Positions 16,124 through 23,266 of a stretch of 26,842 bases of DNA are shown in pieces (within the stretch, counting starts at the first letter, position 1; each line of letters begins with the position of its first letter). Source of the stretch: Alistipes sp. (GTDB lineage Bacteria; Bacteroidota; Bacteroidia; Bacteroidales; Rikenellaceae); NCBI GenBank assembly GCA_017646785.1, contig JAGCLX010000022.1, positions 1 through 26,842 on the forward strand, in the 5' to 3' direction. Below the pieces are notes generated by a model that was not told the origin of the DNA, made no database searches, and worked only from the letters and a program-made list of their open reading frames with translations. A program made the translations under genes and the position numbers.

Positions 16124-16648
16124 ATGGCACTGATAGTAAAAGTACGAGGCTACGAGCCCGAGGTTGGTAAGGATACATGGTTGGCAGAGAACGCCACCAT
16201 CATAGGTAACACAAAGATTGGCGAGAACTGCTCGATATGGTACAACGCCGTGCTCCGTGGCGATGTTAATGCCATCACCATTGGTAACCACACCAACATC
16301 CAGGATGGAGTGGTCATCCACACCCTCTACGACGGCTCCAAGAACCCCTCACAGACACACATCGGCAACTACGTATCTGTAGGTCACAACGCCGTTATTC
16401 ATGGTGCAATCATCGAGGACGACTGCCTCATCGGCATGGGTGCTACAATCCTTGATAACGCCGTGGTGGGCACCGGCTGCATCGTCGCAGCAAATGCCCT
16501 CGTCCTCTCAAACCAGAAGCTCGAGCCCAATTCGGTATATGCAGGTGTCCCCGCTAAGAAGGTTAAGGACGTGACTCCCGAGCAGCGTGAGGAGATCATC
16601 AAGCGCACGGCACGAGATTATTGTACTTATGCTTCTTGGTACAAGTAA
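16124..16648 (+). CDS. Gamma carbonic anhydrase family protein
   Basis: A 174-residue left-handed beta-helix protein of the YrdA/PaaY type. Hexapeptide repeats run from about residue 23 to 145. The three zinc-ligand histidines are His66, His88 and His93. RGD (45-47) and QD (60-61) form the rest of the active-site signature. Such proteins trimerise with zinc between subunits. Some are carbonic anhydrases, others have no proven activity, and the acidic proton-shuttle residues of Cam are not obvious here. It is the last gene of the second run. The stop codon TAA overlaps the first bases of structured repeat copy 2. Confidence 0.87.
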   Translation: MALIVKVRGYEPEVGKDTWLAENATIIGNTKIGENCSIWYNAVLRGDVNAITIGNHTNIQDGVVIHTLYDGSKNPSQTHIGNYVSVGHNAVIHGAIIEDDCLIGMGATILDNAVVGTGCIVAANALVLSNQKLEPNSVYAGVPAKKVKDVTPEQREEIIKRTARDYCTYASWYK

Positions 16649-16774
16649 TTTCTTGTGATAGTGGCACTACTTCGCCGCCTCAATCATTGGTCTGAATGGG
16701 AAATACGTCATGTATGTCCCATCCATCCCAATATCTTAATCGGCGGCAAATTAGCATCACCCTGACAAGATATT
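16647..16774 (+). repeat. Structured palindromic repeat, copy 2 of 3 (diverged)
   Basis: A 128 nt element whose left arm starts inside the stop codon of the preceding gene (AATTTCTTGTGATAGTGGC). The right-arm core ACAAGATATT is at 16765-16774. The inner hairpin is different in sequence but the same in plan: ATGGGA (16696-16701) pairs with TCCCAT (16717-16722) and ATAC with GTAT around a short loop. ATTGG (16686-16690) pairs with CCAAT (16728-16732), and GCCGCC (16674-16679) with GGCGGC (16742-16747). A run of T follows the right arm. It separates the mazG run from the two-component genes, 34 nt before the next start. Confidence 0.8.
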
Positions 16775-16807
16775 TTTTGCTACTAACAAACTTATACCTC
16801 TCTTCCT

Positions 16808-18148
16808 ATGCCTAGCATTAGACTTAACGTCGTTATACACATATTGGTTGCAATAGTCCTGAGCCTTGTCATCAACTTCTCGTATCTGCTGATGCCCATA
16901 ATCACCGAGAGTGGCTTGGGTGAGCGAAGCATGAACGAAGTGCCTGCAGGTGAGCATACCTCTGGTATGTTGCACCTTGACCGCGATATGCACGGATATA
17001 TCGTTTGTGACTGTATGCAGCGCGATAGTGTGTACATCTCGGCGTGGCAAGTCTATAGCTTCAAACTACAGCATGGTGATCATGTGACATTTACTTCACG
17101 TGAGCCTCGTGAATATGATGGTGGGGTGGCAACCACACCGCACAAGCGTCTGGAGGAGGTCTATTCGGTGAATGGTGTCAAGTTCGAGTTCGACGCTATA
17201 TATGACCGTCCAAGTCGTACGGTGGAGTTCGTGTGGCAGATACTTTACTATGCGGCGATATCATTCCTGATGATATCGATACTCGCAAAGGGTGTGTCGT
17301 CGGAGCATAAAGGTCGTTGGATGGTGGTGCGACGCATAGTGTTGTTGTTGCTCATAACTGGTTTGGCGATATACTTAGCACCCGTGATGTCGTTCAACCA
17401 TGGCGAGATGAAGCTCGATTTCTTCTTCCGTGGTAACTTCCGTGACAATACCTATATCATCGTGCTCACCAAGTCGCTCTTCTGCCTCGTAGTGACAACT
17501 CTCTACTCGCGCATCTACACTCTTATGCGCCAGCAGCAGACCATCGTAGTGGAGAATGAGCGCCTCAAAAATGAGAACCTCTCTACACGCTACAATATGC
17601 TTGTTGGACAGATAAACCCACATTTCTTCTTCAACTCGCTAAACTCACTGGCAATGCTTGTGCGCGATGGTGACCAGAAGCGCTCGCTCGAGTACATAGA
17701 CCAGCTATCCTACACCTTCCGTTACATAATCCAGAATGGTAAGTCGAGCACTACGACGCTCAAGGAGGAGATGGAGTTTGCCGAGGCATATTCCTACCTC
17801 TTTAAGATACGATATGCCGATAAGCTCTTCTTCAACTTCGACATTGAGGAGAAGTATTTGGAGTGGACACTTCCCGCACTTTCGTTGCAACCACTAATAG
17901 GTAATGCCGTGAAGCACAATAGTATAACAACGAAGAATCCTCTTCATGTTGCGATTCGCGTGGTGGACGGAGTGTTGGAGATTGAGAATGCGAAGCACCC
18001 TAAACTCGATGTTGAGCCTTCTACGGGCATTGGACTTGACAATCTGCGCAGTCGTTGGCAGATAATATCGGGTAGAGATATAGAGATAATAGATGAGGCT
18101 GAGCGCTTCGTGGTGCGTATGCCACTCGAAAAACCTAAAAGTCTGTAA
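16808..18148 (+). CDS. LytS/YehU-type sensor histidine kinase
   Basis: A 446-residue membrane kinase. A first helix at about 7-29 is followed by an extracytoplasmic region of about 110 residues. Three more helices follow (near 143-160, 174-192 and 216-236), then a coiled-coil (240-262) leading to the His_kinase domain. The phosphoacceptor is His272 in QINPHFFFNSLNSL. The ATP site shows LQPLIGNAVKHN (360-371) and GIGLDNLRSR (407-416). This short catalytic core is typical of kinases paired with LytTR regulators, and such a regulator follows after 48 nt. The outer domain is not one I recognise, so the signal is unknown. I found no consensus promoter in front; a weak TATTTTTTG at 16771-16779 is off-consensus. 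Confidence 0.9.
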   Translation: MPSIRLNVVIHILVAIVLSLVINFSYLLMPIITESGLGERSMNEVPAGEHTSGMLHLDRDMHGYIVCDCMQRDSVYISAWQVYSFKLQHGDHVTFTSREPREYDGGVATTPHKRLEEVYSVNGVKFEFDAIYDRPSRTVEFVWQILYYAAISFLMISILAKGVSSEHKGRWMVVRRIVLLLLITGLAIYLAPVMSFNHGEMKLDFFFRGNFRDNTYIIVLTKSLFCLVVTTLYSRIYTLMRQQQTIVVENERLKNENLSTRYNMLVGQINPHFFFNSLNSLAMLVRDGDQKRSLEYIDQLSYTFRYIIQNGKSSTTTLKEEMEFAEAYSYLFKIRYADKLFFNFDIEEKYLEWTLPALSLQPLIGNAVKHNSITTKNPLHVAIRVVDGVLEIENAKHPKLDVEPSTGIGLDNLRSRWQIISGRDIEIIDEAERFVVRMPLEKPKSL

Positions 18149-18196
18149 TTGACCGAGAGCTGCTGCAATGGTGGCTGTTTTGAAGTATAAGTATTT

Positions 18197-18955
18197 ATGA
18201 TAAAGAGAGTTGTAATAGTGGAGGATGAGACTGCTGCCGCGGTAAATCTTCGTAGTATGCTCACAACACTAATACCCGACGTAGAGGTTGTCGAGGTGCT
18301 TGAGTCTGTGTCAGAGGCTGTCGACTTCTTCTCTAAGGATGTGAGTGCCGATGTTGTGTTCATGGACATACACCTCGCCGATGGCGACTCTTTCCGCATA
18401 TTCAAGAGCGTGGATATCACCATACCCATCATCTTCACCACGGCGTACGACCAGTATGCTCTCGAGGCGTTCAAGGTAAACAGCATAGACTACCTCCTCA
18501 AACCATTCAAGGAGGAGGACCTGCAGCGTGCCCTCGATAAGCTTCAGCGCCTGACAGCCACCGAGCGTGCTGCCGCTACCGAGCGTGTGGAGATCATGGC
18601 TGCCAATGCCGAGAGTGAGGCTCTGCGCACCATGCTCGTGCGTTTCAAGGATAAGATTATCCCCATATCCATAGACGACATAGCCTACTTCTATACTTTC
18701 TCCGAGCGTGTGACACTCACAACCCTCGATGATGTCACCTACCCCGTGGATAAGACCCTCGAGACCCTATGTCAGCAGCTCGATGGCGAGCGTTTCTTCC
18801 GTGCCAATCGCCAGTTTATAGTGTCACGCAAGGCAGTAAAGGATATAGCGGTGTGGTTTGGCTCGCGTCTTGCACTCAACCTGGTGGTGAATACTCCCGA
18901 GCGCATAATAATATCTAAGGCTAGGGTTCCCGAATTCAAGCGCTGGCTCCAATAA
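18197..18955 (+). CDS. LytTR-family response regulator
   Basis: A 252-residue two-domain regulator. The receiver domain (1-120) has the acidic pair Glu9/Asp10, phosphoacceptor Asp57 (VFMDIHL), Thr81 and Lys102 (DYLLKPF). After a helical linker the LytTR DNA-binding domain (about 147-252) shows IDDIAYFYTFSERVTL, then FFRANRQFIVS and a C-terminal ISKARVPEFKRWL. LytTR proteins bind paired short direct repeats upstream of their targets, often surface or transport genes. The cognate kinase is directly upstream. The closest candidate targets are the exported His-rich protein and the outer-membrane barrel downstream (inference). The stop codon overlaps the start of structured repeat copy 3. Confidence 0.92.
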   Translation: MIKRVVIVEDETAAAVNLRSMLTTLIPDVEVVEVLESVSEAVDFFSKDVSADVVFMDIHLADGDSFRIFKSVDITIPIIFTTAYDQYALEAFKVNSIDYLLKPFKEEDLQRALDKLQRLTATERAAATERVEIMAANAESEALRTMLVRFKDKIIPISIDDIAYFYTFSERVTLTTLDDVTYPVDKTLETLCQQLDGERFFRANRQFIVSRKAVKDIAVWFGSRLALNLVVNTPERIIISKARVPEFKRWLQ

Positions 18956-19080
18956 TTTCTTGTGATAGTGGCGCATCTGCGCCGCTTCAATCAAATCCAC
19001 CAATGGGACGTATGTCAAGTACTACCCATCGGTGGATTTTTCATGTCAGCGACACATCTGCACCACTCTGACAAGAAATT
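18954..19080 (+). repeat. Structured palindromic repeat, copy 3 of 3
   Basis: A 127 nt element. The left arm begins at the second base of the preceding TAA stop codon and pairs with the right arm ending at 19080 (18 of 21 positions; AATTTCTTGT / ACAAGAAATT exact). The inner hairpin matches copy 1 in plan. AAATCCACC (18993-19001) pairs with GGTGGATTT (19031-19039), then ATGGG (19003-19007) with CCCAT (19025-19029), then GTA with TAC. Compared with copy 1, two stem pairs have changed on both sides (C:G to A:T, G:C to C:G), so pairing is kept. A T-run follows the inner stem. Confidence 0.88.
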
Positions 19081-19226
19081 TCAGCGAGCTGGTAGCATCG
19101 TCCCTTACCCCTCCCCAATTGCTAATTGCTAATTTTTCCGTTCGCTTCGCCACCGCAAATTGCCGCTTCGGCGGGCTCTATTGCCGTTTCACACCCACGC
19201 CAATTCCATACTCCAAAATCTTACCG
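19081..19226. other. Non-coding spacer before the His-rich protein gene
   Basis: No gene is seen between the two-component operon and 19299. After repeat copy 3 comes a run of AATTGCT heptamers (19117-19136), a short GCCG-CTT-CGGC hairpin near 19163-19173, and TTGCCGTTTCAC (19181-19192), which recurs at 19761-19772 in the next spacer. Nothing here matches a known RNA that I recognise. Confidence 0.5.
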
Positions 19227-19234
19227 TACCTTTG
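19227..19234 (+). promoter_or_regulatory. -7 promoter element of the His-rich protein gene
   Basis: TACCTTTG fits the -7 consensus of Bacteroides promoters, 64 nt before the ATG at 19299. The matching TTTG at -33 is poor (TTCC at 19204-19207), so the promoter may need an activator. Confidence 0.55.
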
Positions 19235-19298
19235 CAATAGGAAATCAAAGATATCCCGCAAACAAATGGTTATAAACACTTTAATACTGTAAAAAATT

Positions 19299-19709
19299 AT
19301 GAAGAAGATGTTGTTTTTGAGCCTTGTGTTCTCGGTAGTAGCACTTGGAAGTGCAGTGGCAAATGATGCTAACGCAGTGGCAAATGCAAAGCCTAAGAAT
19401 GTTTACATATCTGTCAATGTGCCACCTGTGGGTTTTCATTCAGGCAACCACCATTCATGTCCTCCTCCGGTGCATAACTACAACTGCAAGCATTGCAAGA
19501 GAATCAACCACAACTGCTGTGCCCCAAAGCACCATTGCAACCATAGCCACAACCATAACTATGGCAAGGGCAAGCCTCATGGTAACCATGGCTTCAAGCC
19601 TCACGGAAAGCCCGGTGGTGTTAATCATGGTCGTCACAATGGAGTTCCTGGAAGAGGACACGGAGGTCGCCCAGGTGGTAGTCATAGCCATGCGCCAGGT
19701 CGTAGATAG
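19299..19709 (+). CDS. Small secreted His/Cys-rich protein
   Basis: A 136-residue exported protein with a good signal peptide (1-21, cleavage after AVA). The mature part is of extreme composition: the whole chain has 19 histidines and 6 cysteines, concentrated after residue 45. A CKHCKRINHNCC-type block (about 63-74) is followed by KHHCNHSHNHN and then Gly/His/Lys/Arg-rich PHGNHG-like repeats to the end, finishing with APGRR. No family is recognised. The composition suggests metal binding (zinc, copper or nickel) in the periplasm or at the surface, but this is inference from composition only. It has a probable promoter at 19227 and its own terminator at 19732-19762. The outer-membrane barrel gene follows. 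Confidence 0.75.
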   Translation: MKKMLFLSLVFSVVALGSAVANDANAVANAKPKNVYISVNVPPVGFHSGNHHSCPPPVHNYNCKHCKRINHNCCAPKHHCNHSHNHNYGKGKPHGNHGFKPHGKPGGVNHGRHNGVPGRGHGGRPGGSHSHAPGRR

Positions 19710-19731
19710 GAAACATTATTCCCCTATGAGG

Positions 19732-19762
19732 AGGGGTGTCAGGCGACTGACCCCCCTTTTTT
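19732..19762 (+). terminator. Terminator after the His-rich protein gene
   Basis: AGGGG.GTCAG (19732-19742) pairs with CTGAC.CCCCT (19747-19757) around a GCGA tetraloop with one internal mismatch. TTTTTT follows directly. The same T-run supplies the TTTG of the next promoter. Confidence 0.85.
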
Positions 19763-19790
19763 GCCGTTTCACCACCGGATAATACATTTA
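19760..19790 (+). promoter_or_regulatory. Probable promoter of the outer-membrane barrel gene
   Basis: TTTG (19760-19763), a 19 nt spacer and TACATTTA (19783-19790, one base from TAnnTTTG). The -33 element is the tail of the preceding terminator. The -7 element lies within the inverted repeat at 19781-19806. The leader to the ATG at 19859 would be about 60 nt. Confidence 0.55.
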
Positions 19791-19806
19791 TTAAATAAAA
19801 TGTATT
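19781..19806. promoter_or_regulatory. Palindrome over the -7 element, candidate operator
   Basis: AATACATTT (19781-19789) and AAATGTATT (19798-19806) are a perfect 9 bp inverted repeat with an 8 nt AT-rich centre. It covers the -7 box and the likely transcription start, the usual place for a repressor operator. It is too AT-rich and lacks a U-tract for a terminator. No regulator can be named from the sequence. Confidence 0.5.
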
Positions 19807-19858
19807 AAATTCGTGGCGAATTAGTGTGCATATACTGAAACGTAAAACATAAAGATAT

Positions 19859-22837
19859 ATGAGAAAATTTATAACACTTGTCGCTATGTTGTTGCTGGCA
19901 ATACCGGCTATGGCACAGTCTGGAAAGGTGACAGCACAAATCGTCGATGGCGAGAGCAATGAGGGTATCATTGGTGCTATTGTCGAGGTGCGTAAGGTGG
20001 GTAGCCAGAGTGCTGGTCGCCACTCGGTTTCTGGTGCTGAGGGTAAGGTTACAGTATCGGGACTCGCAGCTGGTGACTACACTGCAACGATAACATTTAT
20101 CGGTTATGCTACGCAGGTACACAACATTAAGCTTGCCCCAAATGCCGATCTTGGTGTGGTGAAACTTATGCCCGAAGCTGTGGCTATTGACGCTGTGGTG
20201 AAGGAGGTGCAGGCGTTGCGTACATCGCAGAATGGCGATACCGTGGCCTACAACGCTGCAGCATTCAAAGTGGCTGCAGATGCCGACGTGGAGGGACTTC
20301 TTAAAAAGATGCCAGGTATCACCATCTCCAACGGTCAGGTGGAGGCGCAAGGTGAGCAGGTTAAAAAGATCTTTGTGGACGGCAAGGAGTTCTTTGGTGA
20401 GGATGTATCTACGGCGCTCAACTCACTACCAGCACAGGCTGTAGACCGCATCGAGGTTTTTAATAAGCTCTCGGATAATGCAGAGTTCTCGGGTATGGAC
20501 GATGGTGAGGGCTACAAGGCTATCAACATCGTTACGCGTTCAAATATGCGTCAGGGTATCTTTGGTAAGGTGTATGGTGGCTACGGCTACCAGCCCGATA
20601 TTGATGGTAGTGCCCCTGCAGACTTAGAGTTTGAGAATAACACAGTTTATGAGCCTAAGGTGGGGGATGTTACATCGCACCACAAGTACAATGTTGGTGG
20701 TAATGTGAACATCTTTCAGGGTAACCACCGAGTATCGGTAATCGGTCTTCTCAATAATGTCAATCAGCAGAACTTCTCGTTCGAGGATATCCTCGGAGTT
20801 AATGGTGGCGGTGGCGGCATGGGTCGTGGCCGTGGCGTTGGACAGTACATGGTGCGCCCGCAGAGTGGTGTTGCCAACGTAGGCTCGATAGGTACTCAGT
20901 ACTCAGGTACATGGGGCGAGAAGGATAAAGTGAAGCTAAATGGCTCATACTTCTTTAATAATACTCATACACGCAACAAGAGCGTGCTTGAAAAGTGGTA
21001 CGAGACGCCCTCACCCGAGGATTATCTCGAGCAGATGGGTGAGTCGGAAACACGCAACTACAACCACCGTTTCAACCTCCGCTTTGACTGGAATATCAAC
21101 GAGAATATGTCGTTGATGTCGCGCACGAACTTTAGCTTCCAGGGCAACGACCCATATAATCAGAGCTATGGAGAGCTTGTGGGTGAGACAGCAGCACAGA
21201 ACAATCTCCCTTACGAGAGTTTGTATAATGGCTCGGAGGGTTCATCGCGTGCCTTTCGCTTCTCGGAGTTCTTGCAGTATCGTGTAAAACTCGGTAAGCC
21301 AGGCCGTACAATCACCGTCGATGGTCGCTACTCTATACGCAAGACTCCAACATCGTTAAGCAACAGCTACTCTTCGTTGGAGACAATTTTCGACCCAGAG
21401 AGCGAAATGTATCTCCCTAAGTTGCGTTATGTGGCAACACATTCGCCTCAGAAGGAGGTAGACCTTAGTGCCAATATCACATATACAGAGCCTGTGTCAA
21501 AGCACTCACAGGTGAGTGTTCAGTATCGTTTCGATGTTGAGAATCAGGAGATAGCAAAGAATTCATACCTCACTGGCTCCGATTACGATATTACAGGCTT
21601 GTCGCCACTGCCCGAAATATCACGCCTTACGCAGAACCGTAGTGCCGAGCATCGCATAGGCCCCGGCTTCCGCTATTCTAAGGATCGTAATACGTTCATT
21701 GCAAATGTATACTACCAATATTCGGAGTTGGATGGATATGTAGATTACAGCTTTGTGAACAGAAAATTCAACAACGTAACATACTTTGTAATGGGTAATG
21801 TGGCATTCAACGCACAGAATACCATCCGTGTGTTTATCAACTCATATACCCATAATCCTGATATTGTTAATTTGCAGCCTATCTACGATGTGTCGAATGC
21901 TCAGTTTGTAACAAGGGGTAACGGAGGCCTTAAGTCATCGTATAACCACCGAGTGAACTTCCACTATGTGCGCTCGAATATCGAGAAGGGTCGTACCTTC
22001 ATGTGGATGTTCTCGGGTAACATCACACAGGACTACATAGGTCAGAGCATTATCTATAACCCTACAAAGGAGGATATGCCAGACTTCCAGGTTGTTGACC
22101 CTAATGGCGAGTACAAGCCGCTGCAGCTTACTACATACGAGAATATGAATGGTTCAAGTTCGTTGCGTACACACGTGAGCTATGGCTTCCCAATATCGCC
22201 CATCAAGTGTAACCTTAACGTTATGGCGGGCTACAGCTGGACACGTACACCCTCAAAAATTAACAATGAGCTCAATATCACAAGTACCATGGGTTACGAT
22301 GCTATGGTGTCGCTGGGTAGTAACATCTCGGAGAATATAGATTTTACGCTTCAGTGGAATGGAGCATATAACGACGCAACCCAGTCGCTTGCAAGTCGTG
22401 GTAAGCGTAACCAGTACTTCAACCACACCGCATCGGGTACATTGAAGTGGGTGTTCTGGAAGGGCTTTACACTCACAGCTGCGGTTAACTACAATCAGTA
22501 TATCGGCTTTACTAACGACTACAATGAGGACTATCTCATCTGCAATGTCTATCTTGGTAAGAAGCTCTTTAAGAATCAGCAGGCTGAGGTGTTGGTGGGT
22601 GTAAACGACCTCTTGAATGAGAACACGGCATTCGCACGCACCGTGGGTAGTGGCTTTACTCAGAACTCGTGGAATAGCGTTATTGGTCGCTACTTCACCG
22701 TGCAGTTCAACTACAACCTCCGCTACTTCGGCAAGAAGGGCTCGAAGGATGCTGCGGACTACGGCATGGATGTGAAGCCAGGTATGGGCATGCCTGGTGG
22801 CTTCCCTGGCGGTCGTCCTCCAATGCCTCCTCGTTAG
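19859..22837 (+). CDS. Outer-membrane beta-barrel protein with CarboxypepD_reg and plug domains
   Basis: A 992-residue TonB-dependent-receptor-like protein. After a signal peptide (1-19, AMA|Q) comes a CarboxypepD_reg-like beta-sandwich (about 22-110). A plug-like domain follows (about 125-235, with LLKKMPGITI, FVDGKEFFGED, ALNSLPAQAVDRIEVF and KAINIVTR). The rest is a long barrel with alternating aromatic strands, of the OMP_b-brl_3 type. A Gly-rich loop (about 314-328) and a Gly/Met/Pro-rich C-terminus (GMGMPGGFPGGRPPMPPR) are unusual for a SusC transporter. There is no SusD partner and I see no clear TonB box. The substrate is unknown. The promoter overlaps a palindrome. The gene stands alone with a terminator at 22858-22893. 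Confidence 0.85.
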   Translation: MRKFITLVAMLLLAIPAMAQSGKVTAQIVDGESNEGIIGAIVEVRKVGSQSAGRHSVSGAEGKVTVSGLAAGDYTATITFIGYATQVHNIKLAPNADLGVVKLMPEAVAIDAVVKEVQALRTSQNGDTVAYNAAAFKVAADADVEGLLKKMPGITISNGQVEAQGEQVKKIFVDGKEFFGEDVSTALNSLPAQAVDRIEVFNKLSDNAEFSGMDDGEGYKAINIVTRSNMRQGIFGKVYGGYGYQPDIDGSAPADLEFENNTVYEPKVGDVTSHHKYNVGGNVNIFQGNHRVSVIGLLNNVNQQNFSFEDILGVNGGGGGMGRGRGVGQYMVRPQSGVANVGSIGTQYSGTWGEKDKVKLNGSYFFNNTHTRNKSVLEKWYETPSPEDYLEQMGESETRNYNHRFNLRFDWNINENMSLMSRTNFSFQGNDPYNQSYGELVGETAAQNNLPYESLYNGSEGSSRAFRFSEFLQYRVKLGKPGRTITVDGRYSIRKTPTSLSNSYSSLETIFDPESEMYLPKLRYVATHSPQKEVDLSANITYTEPVSKHSQVSVQYRFDVENQEIAKNSYLTGSDYDITGLSPLPEISRLTQNRSAEHRIGPGFRYSKDRNTFIANVYYQYSELDGYVDYSFVNRKFNNVTYFVMGNVAFNAQNTIRVFINSYTHNPDIVNLQPIYDVSNAQFVTRGNGGLKSSYNHRVNFHYVRSNIEKGRTFMWMFSGNITQDYIGQSIIYNPTKEDMPDFQVVDPNGEYKPLQLTTYENMNGSSSLRTHVSYGFPISPIKCNLNVMAGYSWTRTPSKINNELNITSTMGYDAMVSLGSNISENIDFTLQWNGAYNDATQSLASRGKRNQYFNHTASGTLKWVFWKGFTLTAAVNYNQYIGFTNDYNEDYLICNVYLGKKLFKNQQAEVLVGVNDLLNENTAFARTVGSGFTQNSWNSVIGRYFTVQFNYNLRYFGKKGSKDAADYGMDVKPGMGMPGGFPGGRPPMPPR

Positions 22838-22857
22838 TGGGGTAGTTGGTAGAGTAT

Positions 22858-22893
22858 AAAGGGATGAGGCCTTAAACGGCTTCATCCCTTTTC
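22858..22893 (+). terminator. Terminator of the outer-membrane barrel gene
   Basis: AAAGGGATGA (22858-22867) pairs with TCATCCCTTT (22882-22891), extended inward by GGCC/GGCT (one wobble pair) around TTAAAC. The stem is 14 bp and ends in a short T-run. Confidence 0.85.
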
Positions 22894-22966
22894 TGTTTGA
22901 GGGCGTTGATGCGGACTGAGTTCTGATGGGTTCTGGTGGGGAGAGACTGGTAGCTTAGCATGCATG

Positions 22967-23000
22967 GAACCCACGTAACCCAAAGAACCCATGTAACCCA
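22967..23000. repeat. Two-unit tandem repeat in the convergent spacer
   Basis: GAACCCACGTAACCCA (22967-22982) is repeated as GAACCCATGTAACCCA (22985-23000), with 15 of 16 bases the same and AA between. A partly complementary GGGTTCTGGTGGG lies at 22928-22940. Non-coding, function unknown. Confidence 0.7.
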
Positions 23001-23030
23001 CAATCACCCAAAAAAGTAACACTCGATAGC

Positions 23031-23132
23031 TGTCATCCTGAGCGAAAGCGAAGGATCTCCTACGCGACTACATGCTATCAACGATGACTCTTGTCGGCCT
23101 CGAGGGGATTCTTCACTACGTTCAGAATGACA
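23031..23132. repeat. Inverted repeat of the GTCATTCTGA..GAAGAATC kind
   Basis: The left arm (23031-23060, TGTCATCCTGAGCGAAAGCG and then AAGGATCTCC) is inverted at 23104-23132 (reverse complement begins TGTCATTCTGAACGTAGTGA and ends AGAATCCCC). About 43 nt separate the arms. The arm closely resembles a dispersed palindromic repeat seen in many bacterial genomes, usually in convergent spacers as here. It could form a long hairpin in transcripts from either strand. Confidence 0.75.
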
Positions 23133-23187
23133 AACATATCGGTCGTTACCCACAAGAACTCTCCGATATGCACTTCCTTGAGCTGTA

Positions 23188-23229
23188 ACAAAATAAAACC
23201 TCCCCGACTGGAGGACCAATCGGGGAGGT
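23188..23229 (-). terminator. Terminator of the gyrA-TPR unit (minus strand)
   Basis: On the minus strand ACCTCCCCGA pairs with TCGGGGAGGT (plus-strand arms 23198-23207 and 23220-23229, perfect 10 bp) and is followed by TTTATTTTG. It lies 37 nt beyond the stop codon of the TPR gene. Confidence 0.9.
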
Positions 23230-23266
23230 GCTGTGAGGCTGCGGTGAGCCTCACTTATCGCAACGA

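Noticed and set aside
16771..16779. TATTTTTTG as a -7 element for the histidine kinase gene
   Set aside because: It is one base longer than TAnnTTTG and has no TTTG about 19 nt upstream; it more likely belongs to the T-run of the repeat.
19117..19136. AATTGCT heptamers as a regulator-binding direct repeat
   Set aside because: Only two and a half units, far from the promoter elements, and this AT-rich pattern is common in spacers of this group; no support for function.
22967..23000. Possible CRISPR repeat units
   Set aside because: Only two units 18 nt apart with no spacers, and no cas genes in the window.
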